A DNA stretch of 32,840 nucleotides from assembly GCA_947474645.1 (NCBI GenBank), contig CANJJD010000002.1, positions 166,745-199,584 on the forward strand, read 5' to 3'. The translations under genes were made by a program, and so were the position numbers. Of this stretch, positions 1 through 9,494 are shown piece after piece. How positions within the stretch are numbered: the stretch's first letter is position 1; the number at the start of each line of letters is the position of its first letter. The stretch comes from Alphaproteobacteria bacterium (GTDB lineage Bacteria; Pseudomonadota; Alphaproteobacteria; Micropepsales; Micropepsaceae). The notes under the pieces were generated by a model. The model did not search any database. It had not been told where the DNA came from and saw only the letters and a list, made by a program, of their open reading frames with translations.

Positions 1-1
1 C

Positions 2-1297
2 GGCAAGAAATCCAACCTGCGCGGCGTGCGCATTCCGGTGATGTCGCTGGATACCGACCTCAAGCCCGACCCCGCTTTGGCGGGCACGCCGGTGCTGCTG
101 CCGGCGCCCTTCCGCAATCCCGACTGGCCCCAGCCCGGCGGCTATGCCTCCAACGCCATGTATCACCTGGCTGCCCCGGGCCGCCTGCGCGAGCTGTGGC
201 GCGCGAGCGCCGGCAAGGGCAATGACGCCGATTCCCACATCACCTCCGCCCCGGTGGTGGCGGGCGGGCTGATCTATGCGCAGGATGCGGAAGCCCATGT
301 CTTCGCCTTCCGCGCCGCCGACGGCCGCGCCGCCTGGGACCGTGCATTGGCGCCCCGCAACGGCACCGACTGGCCCACCTTCTGGGGCCTTTTGGGCAAG
401 CCCAACACCATCAAGCCACCGCAAGGCATGGGCGGCGGCGTCGCCTATGACGACGGCAAGCTTTACGTCACCAGCGGCTTCGGCGTGCTGATCTGCCTGG
501 ACGCCAAGACCGGGCGCGACCTGTGGCGCAAGGACCTGGGCATGCCGATCATCAATGCTCCCGTCGTCAATGGCGGGCGCATCTTCGTCTCCACCCACGA
601 CAATCATTTCTACGCCCTGGCCCAGTCCGACGGCCGCCAGCTCTGGGACAATCAGGGCATTGCCGAATCCGCCGGCATCCTGGCTTCCACCAACGCGGCC
701 GTTTCGGGCGAGACCGTGATCGCGCCCTATACCTCCGGCGAAATCTTCGCCCTGCGCGTCCAGAACGGCCAGGTGGGCTGGAGCGATGTGCTGTCGCGCA
801 GCGGCCATGTCACCGCCTTGTCCCAGCTCGACGACATTGCCGGGCGCCCGGTGATCGACCGCGGCGTGGTCTATGCCATCAGCCAGTCCGGCCTGATGGC
901 AGCCTTCAGCGTCAATAACGGCGAGCGGCTCTGGTCGCGCGACATCGGCGGCATCCAGACCCCCTGGGCGGCGGGCGACTATGTCTATGTGCTGGACAAC
1001 AATGCCCGGCTGATCTGCCTGACCCGCAAGGAAGGCAAAGTGCGCTGGATCCACCAACTGCCCCAGTATGAAAATCCCAAGGACAAGGAAGATCCCATCA
1101 TCTGGGCCGGCCCGGTGCTGGTGTCCGACCGGCTGGTGATGACCTCGTCCAACGGCTATGCCGAGGCGATCTCGCCCTATGACGGCAAGCTGACGGGCCG
1201 GGTGGAAATTCCCGACGGCACCATCATCTCGCCGGTGGTGGCGAACGGGATCCTGTATCTCTACACCTCCGAAGCCGAACTCGTGGCCATGCGGTAA
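2..1297 (+). CDS. bamB: Outer membrane assembly protein BamB (PQQ-like beta-propeller), 5'-truncated by window edge
   Basis: The reading frame is open from base 2, so the gene enters from outside the window. The GTG at 26 is an internal codon, and the signal peptide and lipobox are therefore not visible. The protein shows repeated propeller blades ending in Gly-x-x-x-Trp motifs (DGRAAW, TGRDLW, DGRQLW, NGQVGW, NGERLW, EGKVRW), as in PQQ-like/BamB beta-propellers. The segment before the first blade (WPQPGG) is also typical of alphaproteobacterial BamB. BamB is a periplasmic lipoprotein of the BAM complex that helps BamA fold outer-membrane beta-barrel proteins. It lies 8 nt upstream of der, the usual bamB-der order, so the two are probably cotranscribed. 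A PQQ-dependent dehydrogenase is unlikely: such enzymes are much longer and carry metal-binding residues not seen here. Confidence 0.88.
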   Translation, partial: GKKSNLRGVRIPVMSLDTDLKPDPALAGTPVLLPAPFRNPDWPQPGGYASNAMYHLAAPGRLRELWRASAGKGNDADSHITSAPVVAGGLIYAQDAEAHVFAFRAADGRAAWDRALAPRNGTDWPTFWGLLGKPNTIKPPQGMGGGVAYDDGKLYVTSGFGVLICLDAKTGRDLWRKDLGMPIINAPVVNGGRIFVSTHDNHFYALAQSDGRQLWDNQGIAESAGILASTNAAVSGETVIAPYTSGEIFALRVQNGQVGWSDVLSRSGHVTALSQLDDIAGRPVIDRGVVYAISQSGLMAAFSVNNGERLWSRDIGGIQTPWAAGDYVYVLDNNARLICLTRKEGKVRWIHQLPQYENPKDKEDPIIWAGPVLVSDRLVMTSSNGYAEAISPYDGKLTGRVEIPDGTIISPVVANGILYLYTSEAELVAMR

Positions 1298-1305
1298 GAT
1301 GTGTC

Positions 1306-2715
1306 ATGGCGCTGAAACTCGCGATCGTCGGACGCCCCAATGTGGGCAAATCCCGCCTCTTTAACCGGCTGGCCGGGCGCACCGCCGCCATCGTGCATGA
1401 CACGCCGGGGGTGACCCGCGACCGCCAGGCGGTCGAGGCGACATACGAAGGCCTGTCGCTGACCCTGATCGACACGGCCGGCTTTGAAGAAGGCGTTACC
1501 GGTTCGATTCCCAACCGCATGACCAAACAGACCCTGACGGCCATTGCCGAGGCCGAGGCGCTGCTGTTCCTGATTGACGCCCGCGCCGGGGTGACCACGG
1601 GCGATGAAATCATCGCCGAGGCCCTGCGCAAGAGCGGCAAGCCGGTGATCCTGGCCGCCAACAAATGCGAGGGCCAGGTTACACCGCCGGCTGAAGCCTG
1701 GGGCCTGGGCCTGGGCGAGGCGCTGGCCATTTCCGCCGAGCACAATCTGGGCATGGAAGACCTGGTCGCCGCACTGGAACCCCTGGCAGGCGTATTGCCC
1801 GGCGATGCGGACGATGACGATTTTGAAGGCGAGGACGAGGAAGACGAGTTCAGCGAAGACGATGAGCCGGAGGAAGACATCGTCGTCAATTATCTCGACC
1901 GGCCGCTGCGCCTGGCGCTGGTGGGCCGTCCCAATGTCGGCAAGTCATCGCTGTTCAACAATCTGCTGGGCGAGGACCGCTCCCTCACCGGCCCGGAAGC
2001 GGGGTTGACGCGCGACTCCATCACCGCGCCCTGGAAAGCCGGGATGCGCGACGTGCTGCTGCACGACACGGCGGGCCTGCGCAAAAAGGCGCGGGTGGCG
2101 GGCGAGACGCTGGAAGAGATGTCGGTGGCCTCCACCCTGGAAGCCATTCGTTTCGCCGATTGCGTGATTGTGATGATCGACGCCACTGCGCCCTTCGAAA
2201 AACAGGACCTGACCATCGCCGATCTGATCGCGCGCGAGGGCCGCGCCATCGTCTTTGCCATCAACAAATGGGACCTTCTGGAAAACAAGGCCGGCGCCAT
2301 TTCCCGGATGCGCGAGAAGCTGGACCGGTTGCTGCCGCAAGTGGCAGGCGCGCCGCTGATCGCCACCAGCGCGCGCACCGGTGAAGGCCTGGACCGGCTG
2401 GAAGCAGCGATTGCCGAAGCCGACACCGCCTGGAACACCCGCATCTCCACCGCCACGCTCAACCGTTTCCTGGGCGAAGCGCTGCAGCGCCATGCCACCC
2501 CGGCGATCAGCGGGCGGCGCGTGCGCATCCGCTACATGACCCAGCGCAAGGCCCGGCCGCCCAGCTTCACCTTGTTCGGCAACCAGCTCGACGCCCTGCC
2601 CGAGGCCTATTTGCGCTACCTGGCCAACGGCCTGCGCGACGCCTTCAAACTCACGGGCACGCCGCTGCGCTTCAGTGTGCGGAATTCAAAGAACCCGTAC
2701 GCGCCGAAGAAATAA
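1306..2715 (+). CDS. der: Ribosome biogenesis GTPase Der (EngA)
   Basis: This tandem-GTPase protein (469 aa) acts in 50S subunit maturation. G domain 1 has GRPNVGKS at about residues 9-16, DTAG at 56-59 and NKCE at about 119-122 (Glu replacing the usual Asp of NKxD). G domain 2 has GRPNVGKSS at about 207-215, DTAG at 254-257 and NKWD. A KH-like C-terminal domain follows, ending in a basic tail. The linker between the G domains is strongly acidic (about residues 166-192, almost all Asp/Glu). Length matches the family. The ATG at 1306 is 8 nt after the bamB stop and begins directly with the first beta strand. The two-domain architecture makes the identification secure. Confidence 0.97.
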   Translation: MALKLAIVGRPNVGKSRLFNRLAGRTAAIVHDTPGVTRDRQAVEATYEGLSLTLIDTAGFEEGVTGSIPNRMTKQTLTAIAEAEALLFLIDARAGVTTGDEIIAEALRKSGKPVILAANKCEGQVTPPAEAWGLGLGEALAISAEHNLGMEDLVAALEPLAGVLPGDADDDDFEGEDEEDEFSEDDEPEEDIVVNYLDRPLRLALVGRPNVGKSSLFNNLLGEDRSLTGPEAGLTRDSITAPWKAGMRDVLLHDTAGLRKKARVAGETLEEMSVASTLEAIRFADCVIVMIDATAPFEKQDLTIADLIAREGRAIVFAINKWDLLENKAGAISRMREKLDRLLPQVAGAPLIATSARTGEGLDRLEAAIAEADTAWNTRISTATLNRFLGEALQRHATPAISGRRVRIRYMTQRKARPPSFTLFGNQLDALPEAYLRYLANGLRDAFKLTGTPLRFSVRNSKNPYAPKK

Positions 2716-2716
2716 C

Positions 2717-2838
2717 TGTCATTGCCGGCCGAGCGCGTAGCGCGAGGGGAAGGGAATCCAGGCGGTAAAAATCAGGTCAGGTGTCGAAAGCCTGGATCCC
2801 CTTCCCTCGCGGCTGGTCGCCGCTCGCCGGGGATGACA
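2717..2838. repeat. Long palindromic intergenic element (TGTCAT...ATGACA)
   Basis: The space between der and the SDR gene is almost entirely an imperfect inverted repeat. The left arm (2717-2764) begins TGTCATTGCCGG and runs through GAGGGGAAGGGAATCCAGGC. The right arm (2790-2838) carries GCCTGGATCCCCTTCCCTCG and ends CCGGGGATGACA. The arms are separated by about 25 nt. It resembles the dispersed palindromic elements common in alphaproteobacterial genomes. Because der (+) and the SDR gene (-) converge on it, the hairpin could also terminate or protect both transcripts. No T-run is present. Confidence 0.75.
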
Positions 2839-2857
2839 TCGCGCTTTGGCGCGAGTG

Positions 2858-3568
2858 TCACTTCTGAAAATTGACGATCGTCTCGTTCAGCGCATAGCCG
2901 GGCGACAGCATCTCGACCACCTTGGCGGCCATCGCTTCCGGCTTGACCAGAACGTCCGGGTCCTCGCCCGGCATCGCCTTCTTGCGCATCTGGGTGCGCA
3001 TCGGGCCCGGATTGATCAGGTTGACCTTGATGGCGGTGGGCTCACATTCCACCGCATAGGTCAGGGCCAGCATTTCCAGCGCCGATTTGGACACGGCATA
3101 GCCACCCCAAAAGGCGGTGTGCTTCTTCGCAGCCCCGCTGGTGACGAACAGCACGCGGCCGGCATCCGACAGGCGCAGCAGCGGGTCCAGCGAACGGATC
3201 AGCCGCCAGTTGGCGGTCACATTGACCTCGATGATTTCCTGGAAGGTCTTGGGCTCCAGATGCGCCAGCGGCGTGAGTTGCCCCAGCACCCCGGCATTGC
3301 CCAGAAAGGCGTCCAGCTTGCCCCAGCGCTCATGAATGGAGCCGCCCAGCCGGTCAATGGCCTCAAAGTCGCGCAGGTTCATCGGCACCAGGGTGGCGCT
3401 GCCGCCCACCTTGCGGATCTCGTCGTCGGTTTCTTCCAGCCCGCCCACGGTGCGCGCCACCAGGATGACATGGGCGCCGGCCTGGGCCAGCGCGATGGCC
3501 GAAGCCCGACCAATGCCGCGCGAGGCGCCGGTGACCAAGGCGATACGTCCAGCGAGATCGGGCGTCAT
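2858..3568 (-). CDS. SDR family NAD(P)-dependent oxidoreductase
   Basis: This is a classical short-chain dehydrogenase/reductase of 236 aa from the ATG at 3568. A TTG at 3577 would add three residues. The nucleotide-binding motif TGASRGIG is near residues 13-20, the NAG motif near 90, the catalytic Ser in VTSGAA near 144, and the YxxxK pair (YAVSK) near 157/161. These are the features of an active Rossmann-fold oxidoreductase, but the substrate cannot be read from sequence. An SDR gene downstream of purF is a recurrent arrangement in alphaproteobacteria. Here it is separated from purF by a palindromic repeat and followed by another, so it may be its own transcription unit. Confidence 0.9.
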   Translation of the reverse strand: MTPDLAGRIALVTGASRGIGRASAIALAQAGAHVILVARTVGGLEETDDEIRKVGGSATLVPMNLRDFEAIDRLGGSIHERWGKLDAFLGNAGVLGQLTPLAHLEPKTFQEIIEVNVTANWRLIRSLDPLLRLSDAGRVLFVTSGAAKKHTAFWGGYAVSKSALEMLALTYAVECEPTAIKVNLINPGPMRTQMRKKAMPGEDPDVLVKPEAMAAKVVEMLSPGYALNETIVNFQK

Positions 3569-3584
3569 GTCTGCCAAGCCTAAT

Positions 3585-3720
3585 TGTCATGGCCCGCAAA
3601 TGCGGGCCATCCAGTTGCGGTCTGCACCATTATTGAAAGACGGAAAGAAAGGCCAGCGTTAAGGCCTCGGGCTCTTGGGAAACTTCACCTGGGTGGCCCG
3701 CACTCCGGCGGGCCATGACA
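3585..3720. repeat. Second palindromic intergenic element (TGTCAT...ATGACA)
   Basis: The gap between purF and the SDR gene has the same architecture as the element at 2717-2838. It starts TGTCAT, has a GC hairpin (GGCCCGC...GCGGGCC, 3591-3608) and then ATCCAG. The far end has CCTGGGT, a second hairpin (GGCCCGC...GCGGGCC, about 3695-3714) and a terminal ATGACA. The two outer halves are inverted copies of each other around a roughly 80-nt non-palindromic core. The shared termini with diverged hairpins suggest two members of one dispersed repeat family. Confidence 0.7.
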
Positions 3721-3726
3721 GCCGCG

Positions 3727-5184
3727 TTAAGCGACGTCCGCCAGCAGCGAAAGCTGCCTTGTGCCGCCGCTGATATCGGTCAGCGCGATGGGATAATCGC
3801 CGGTGAAGCAGGCGTCGCAGAATTTGGGCGCCGCGGCGTTGCGGTCGGCCTGGCCCATGGCGCGGTAGAGACCGTTCATGGAGATGAAGGCCAGACTGTC
3901 GGCGCCGATGAAGCGGCGCATCTGTTCCACGTCCATCTTGTGGGCCAAGAGGTCGTCGGTGTTGGGCGTGTCCACGCCATAGAAACAGCTATGGGTGGTG
4001 GGCGGCGAAGAAACACGGAAATGCACTTCCGCGGCGCCGGCATCGCGCACCATGGCCACGATCTTCTTGGAGGTGGTGCCGCGCACGATGGAATCGTCCA
4101 CCAGCACGACCTTCTTGCCCTTGAGCATGGCGCGGTTGGGATTGTGCTTCAGGCGCACGCCCAGATGGCGGATGGAATCGGACGGCTCGATAAAAGTGCG
4201 GCCGACATAATGGTTGCGGATGATGCCCAGCTCGAAGGAAATCCTGGCTTCATTGGCAAAGCCCAGCGCCGCCGGCACGCCGGAGTCCGGCACCGGGATC
4301 ACGATGTCGGCAATCACCGGGGCTTCCTGCGCCAGCACCGCGCCGATATTCTTGCGCGCCTGATAGACATTGCGCCCTTCCAGGGTGGAATCGGGACGCG
4401 CAAAATAGATGTATTCGAAGACGCAGAAGCGGTGCTGCTGGGGCTTGAAGGGGAAGTGGCTGTGGATGCCGTCCTTGTCCACCACCACCATCTCGCCCGG
4501 CTTGACGTCGCGCATATACTCGGCGCCGATAATGTCCAGGGCGCAGGTCTCGCTGGCGAAAATGGTCGCGCCGTCCAGATTGCCCATTACCAGCGGTCGC
4601 ACGCCATTGGGATCGCGCACCCCGATCAGCTTCTTGCTGGTCAGCGCCACCAGCGAATAGGCGCCTTCCACCTGGCACAAAGCGTCGATCAGCTTTTCGA
4701 CAATGCGCTGCTTGGGGCTGCGCGCCGTCAGATGGACGATGGTCTCGGTGTCGGAGGTGGACTGAAAAATGGCGCCCTGGGCCACCAGTTCCTGGCGCAG
4801 GGTATGGGCGTTGGTCAGGTTGCCGTTATGGGCGATGGCCAGGCCGCCGCCCGCCAGGTCGGCGAAAATGGGCTGGATGTTGCTGGCGCGGGAGCCGCCG
4901 GCAGTGGAATAGCGGTTATGGCCGATGGCGAAGCGGCCTTTCAAATTCTTGGCCGCATTCGAACCGCGCCCGAAAGCGTCGCCCACCAGGCCCTGGTGAC
5001 GCTCGGCGATGAAATGGCCTTCGTCATAGGTGACGATGCCGGCCGCTTCCTGGCCGCGATGCTGCAGGGCGTGCAGGCCCAGCACCGACAGCGCGCCCGC
5101 ATCGGCATGATCGAAAATGCCGAACACGCCGCACTCCTCGTGCAGGGTATCCTGGTCCCAGATATGATCGCTATGGCCGGTCAT
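3727..5184 (-). CDS. purF: Amidophosphoribosyltransferase PurF (propeptide, 4Fe-4S type)
   Basis: PurF catalyses the first committed step of purine synthesis: PRPP plus glutamine gives 5-phosphoribosylamine. The 485-aa protein has an N-terminal Ntn-hydrolase glutaminase domain. The nucleophile is Cys18 (CGVFGIF), so a 17-residue propeptide must be removed, as in the Bacillus-type enzyme. The PRPP-binding motif VVLVDDSIVRGTT lies at about 359-371. Cysteines at about 254, 400, 456 and 459 (the last two as CDAC) match the iron-sulfur ligands of the Bacillus subtilis enzyme, unlike the cluster-free E. coli form. The start overlaps the cvpA stop by 4 bp (ATGA), implying translational coupling. purF ends the long leftward block. 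IMP made through this pathway also feeds guaB and guaA in this window. Confidence 0.97.
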   Translation of the reverse strand: MTGHSDHIWDQDTLHEECGVFGIFDHADAGALSVLGLHALQHRGQEAAGIVTYDEGHFIAERHQGLVGDAFGRGSNAAKNLKGRFAIGHNRYSTAGGSRASNIQPIFADLAGGGLAIAHNGNLTNAHTLRQELVAQGAIFQSTSDTETIVHLTARSPKQRIVEKLIDALCQVEGAYSLVALTSKKLIGVRDPNGVRPLVMGNLDGATIFASETCALDIIGAEYMRDVKPGEMVVVDKDGIHSHFPFKPQQHRFCVFEYIYFARPDSTLEGRNVYQARKNIGAVLAQEAPVIADIVIPVPDSGVPAALGFANEARISFELGIIRNHYVGRTFIEPSDSIRHLGVRLKHNPNRAMLKGKKVVLVDDSIVRGTTSKKIVAMVRDAGAAEVHFRVSSPPTTHSCFYGVDTPNTDDLLAHKMDVEQMRRFIGADSLAFISMNGLYRAMGQADRNAAAPKFCDACFTGDYPIALTDISGGTRQLSLLADVA

Positions 5185-5929
5185 CGGTTGCCGCTTCCGC
5201 CGGTCTCTATGAGCTTGTCTAGCGCCTGGCGGTCATTGGCGCCATAGGATTTCGCAGGTCTGGCTGCGCTCTTCTGCTGCACCGGTTCCCGCGTGGTTTT
5301 GGGGACACTGTTGGCCTTCCCGTTTTCGCGGATCAGGTCTGCCATGGGGTCCTGGCGGGGTGACATGTCTGGCTGGATCGCGGCTTTTTGTTCCACCTGC
5401 GGCGGCGCCTGGCGCACCACTTCGCGGCGCTCATAGCCATAGTCGCGGGGATGATCGGGGACCACGCTGAGCAGCACATCGGCGGTCGATTGCACCACCG
5501 GCAGCAGCCGCGCCTCGGTCACCCAATGGGGATGCTGGCGGATCGGCACGAAATAGGTGAAGGCCAGGTACGCCAGCCCGATCAGCACCATCCCCCGCAC
5601 CACGCCGAAGGCGATGCCCGCGGCCCGGTCCAGCGGGCCAATGGGCGAATGTTTCACGCTTTCGCTGAAACGGTGGCTCATGAAGGCGAAGGGAATGAAC
5701 ACCGCCAGGAACACCGCGCCATAGGCCAGGAGCGAGGCCAGCCAAAGCTGGTCCACCATGCCGCGGGTCAGCGGAATGACGTAGGGCCCAAAACAGAGGC
5801 AGGCAAAAGCGGCCGCCACCCAGGCGAAGATGGTCAGGGTTTCCCACAGAAAGCCGCGCCAGGCGGCATAGCCGGCCGACACAAGGACGATCAGCACGAT
5901 CAGGCAGTCCAGGACAGTGACCGACAAGC

Positions 5930-5933
<4 letters not shown>
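5181..5933 (-). CDS. cvpA: CvpA family inner-membrane protein
   Basis: This 250-aa protein has four predicted membrane segments, at about residues 5-24, 31-53, 63-85 and 104-129. A polar, low-complexity cytoplasmic-type tail of about 110 residues follows. The N-terminus and the position directly upstream of purF match the CvpA family, named for colicin V production in E. coli, whose molecular role is still poorly defined. It overlaps radA upstream and purF downstream by 4 bp each, so radA, cvpA and purF form a translationally coupled trio. The tail is rich in Gln, Pro, Lys and Arg and is longer than in the E. coli protein. Confidence 0.9.
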
Positions 5934-7327
<1,394 letters not shown>

Positions 7328-7358
7328 GATTCTAGTTTAGCACAGCCGTCAAGACGCG

Positions 7359-7952
7359 TCAGGACCGCGGTTTTTGAAGCTGTTCATTGAGATGGGTCTG
7401 CACCGCCGGCCATTCCGGGGCGGTGATGGAGTAGACCACTGTGTCGCGCAGGCTGCCGTTGGGCATGATGGCATGGTTGCGCAGGGTACCGTCGAATTTG
7501 GCGCCCAGCCGCTCGATGGCGGCCCGGCTCTGCAGGTTCTGCACATGGGTGCGAAATTCCACCGCGATGCAGTCCAAATCCTCGAAGGCGTGGGTCAGCA
7601 GCATCAGCTTGCATTCGGTGTTCAGCGCCGTGCGCTGTACCGATTTGGCGTAACAGGTCGAGCCGATTTCCAGCCGCCGGTTGGGCGCGTCAATGTTCAT
7701 GTAGGTGGTCATGCCCACCGGCTTCTTGTCGGCATCCAGCACGGTGAAGGGCAGCATGGAGCCCTTTTCCTGCAGGCCCAGGCGGCGGTCAATTTCCGCT
7801 TTCATGCCCTCCGGCGTCGGAATGGTGGTGTACCAAAGCTTCCACAACTCGCCGTCGCGCACCGCGTTACACAGTGCATCGTGATGGTCGTGGGACAGCG
7901 GCACCAGCCGCGCATGGCGGCCCTTGAGCGTGACGGGTTCGATGAACGCCAC
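7359..7952 (-). CDS. GNAT family N-acetyltransferase (RimJ/RimL-like)
   Basis: This 197-aa protein resembles the RimJ/RimL branch of GNAT acetyltransferases, which use acetyl-CoA to modify amino groups of proteins or small molecules. It starts with the typical strand (EPVTLKGRHARLVPL). The segment YAKSVQRTALNTECKLMLLTHAFEDL matches the region around the acetyl-CoA site, and NLQSRAAIERLGAKFDGTLR is the usual late N-x-x-S-x-x-x-x-x-x-x-x-G motif. The start is GTG at 7952, 1 nt from the mlaF stop, with an AAGG about 6 nt upstream. It sits inside the mlaF-radA interval and is probably cotranscribed. The substrate is unknown. Confidence 0.85.
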   Translation of the reverse strand: MAFIEPVTLKGRHARLVPLSHDHHDALCNAVRDGELWKLWYTTIPTPEGMKAEIDRRLGLQEKGSMLPFTVLDADKKPVGMTTYMNIDAPNRRLEIGSTCYAKSVQRTALNTECKLMLLTHAFEDLDCIAVEFRTHVQNLQSRAAIERLGAKFDGTLRNHAIMPNGSLRDTVVYSITAPEWPAVQTHLNEQLQKPRS

Positions 7953-7953
7953 G

Positions 7954-8724
7954 TTACGCCTTCACGGCCATCTTGATCGGGCCTTCGGCCTTGCCGTGGA
8001 TGAACTGGTCGACATAGGGATTGCCGCTGCTGTCGATCGCGGCCGTGGGGCCCTGCCAGATGATCTTGCCGCCATAGAGCATGGCGATCTTGTCCGAGAT
8101 CTTGCGGGCCGAAGTCATGTCATGGGTGATGGACAGCGCCGTGGCGCCGACATCCTTCACCGTGGAGACGATCAGGTCGTTGATGATGTCGGCCATGATC
8201 GGGTCCAGGCCGGTGGTCGGCTCGTCGAAGAAGATGATTTCCGGATCGGCGGCGATGGCGCGGGCCAGTCCCACGCGCTTCTGCATGCCGCCGGACAGTT
8301 CCGACGGCGAGAGGAACGCCACGTCTTCCGTCAGCCCGACCTTGGCCAGCTTCTGGATGGCGATGTCGCGCGCCTTGGCGCGGTTCATGCCGCGCCCCTG
8401 GATCAGACCGAAGGCGACATTCTCCCACACCGGCAAACTGTCGAACAAGGCGGCGCCCTGGAACAGCATGCCGAACTTGCGCATCACCCGGTCGCGCGCG
8501 GCGCCGTTGATGTGGGTGATGTCCTCGCCATCCACCAGGATGGTGCCCTCGTCCGGGCGGATGATGCCCAGGATGGACTTGATGGTGACCGACTTGCCGG
8601 TGCCCGAGCCGCCGATGATCACCAGCGAAGAACTGGGCTCGATGGTGAGGTCCACGCCGTCCAGCACGACCTTCGAGCCGAACCGCTTCTTGACGCCGAT
8701 CAACTGGATTTTGGGTGTGCTCAT
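7954..8724 (-). CDS. mlaF: Phospholipid/sterol-type ABC transporter ATP-binding protein (MlaF family)
   Basis: This 256-aa ATPase has Walker A GGSGTGKS at about 38-45, the Q-loop FQGAALFDSL, signature LSGGM at about 143-147 and Walker B IIFFDEPTTGLDP at about 163-175. The FQ-x-x-ALFDS and LSGGMQKR variants are typical of MlaF/Ttg2A, the ATPase that drives phospholipid trafficking between the inner and outer membranes. It overlaps the mlaE start-stop junction by 4 bp (ATGA), so ATPase and permease are made together. No MlaD (MCE) substrate-binding gene is adjacent, so that subunit must be encoded elsewhere. Confidence 0.92.
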   Translation of the reverse strand: MSTPKIQLIGVKKRFGSKVVLDGVDLTIEPSSSLVIIGGSGTGKSVTIKSILGIIRPDEGTILVDGEDITHINGAARDRVMRKFGMLFQGAALFDSLPVWENVAFGLIQGRGMNRAKARDIAIQKLAKVGLTEDVAFLSPSELSGGMQKRVGLARAIAADPEIIFFDEPTTGLDPIMADIINDLIVSTVKDVGATALSITHDMTSARKISDKIAMLYGGKIIWQGPTAAIDSSGNPYVDQFIHGKAEGPIKMAVKA

Positions 8725-9494
8725 TTGTGGAACAGCAGCGCGGTCAGGACATAGTCAGCGGCGAGAATGAGGATCGAGGACGACACCACCGCATAGGTGG
8801 TGGCATTGCCCACGCCCTGCGCCCCGCCCTTGGAATGAAAGCCGTTGTAGCAGCCCATCAGCGCCACGATGAAGCCGAACACCGCCGCCTTGATCAGGCC
8901 GCTGGTAACGTCGTCGCTATGCAGAAAGTCCGCTGTGTTCTTCAGATAGGCCGAGCCATTGAAATCCAGGCTGTAAACCGAGACGATGTAACCGCCCAGC
9001 ACGCCGATGCTGTCACCGATCAGGGTGAGGATGGGCATGGAGATCACCGCCGCCACGATGCGCGGCGCCACCAGATACTTGATGGGATTGGTGGCCAGGG
9101 TGGTCAGGGCGTCGATCTGCTCGGTCACCTTCATGGTGCCGATCTCGGCGGCGATGGCGGCGGCGACGCGGCCGGCAATCATCAGGCCCGCGATCACCGG
9201 CCCCAGCTCGCGGGTGATGCCCAGCACCACCACTTGCGGCACGATGGCCTCGGCGCCGAAACGGTTGCCGCCCAGATAGATCTGCAGCGCCAACACGCCG
9301 CCCATGAAGAAGGCGGTGAGCCCCACCACCGGCAGGGAGAAATAGCCGATGCGCATCATCTGGGTGAGGATCAGGCGGAAATAGATCGGCGGGCTGACAA
9401 TGGCGGCCAGCGCCTTGCCGGTGAACAAAGCCAGCCGGCCGAGTTGCGCCAGCACCGTCATCACGGCGTAGCCTATGCGTGCAAAAATGTTCAT
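8721..9494 (-). CDS. mlaE: ABC transporter permease (MlaE family)
   Basis: This 257-aa polytopic inner-membrane protein belongs to the MlaE family. The hallmark segment GRVAAAIAAEIGTMKVTEQ, followed by IDAL, lies in the middle of the protein and corresponds to the cytosolic coupling region that contacts the ATPase. It partners MlaF, encoded immediately downstream with an ATGA overlap. Its own ATG overlaps the alr stop in the same way and is preceded by GAGGGG inside the alr 3' end. Length is normal for the family. Confidence 0.92.
   Translation of the reverse strand: MNIFARIGYAVMTVLAQLGRLALFTGKALAAIVSPPIYFRLILTQMMRIGYFSLPVVGLTAFFMGGVLALQIYLGGNRFGAEAIVPQVVVLGITRELGPVIAGLMIAGRVAAAIAAEIGTMKVTEQIDALTTLATNPIKYLVAPRIVAAVISMPILTLIGDSIGVLGGYIVSVYSLDFNGSAYLKNTADFLHSDDVTSGLIKAAVFGFIVALMGCYNGFHSKGGAQGVGNATTYAVVSSSILILAADYVLTALLFHK

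Noticed and set aside
3715..5247. 510-codon plus-strand open frame opposite purF
   Set aside because: Exact shadow of purF with low-complexity Gly/Ala/His content; no start context and no domain.
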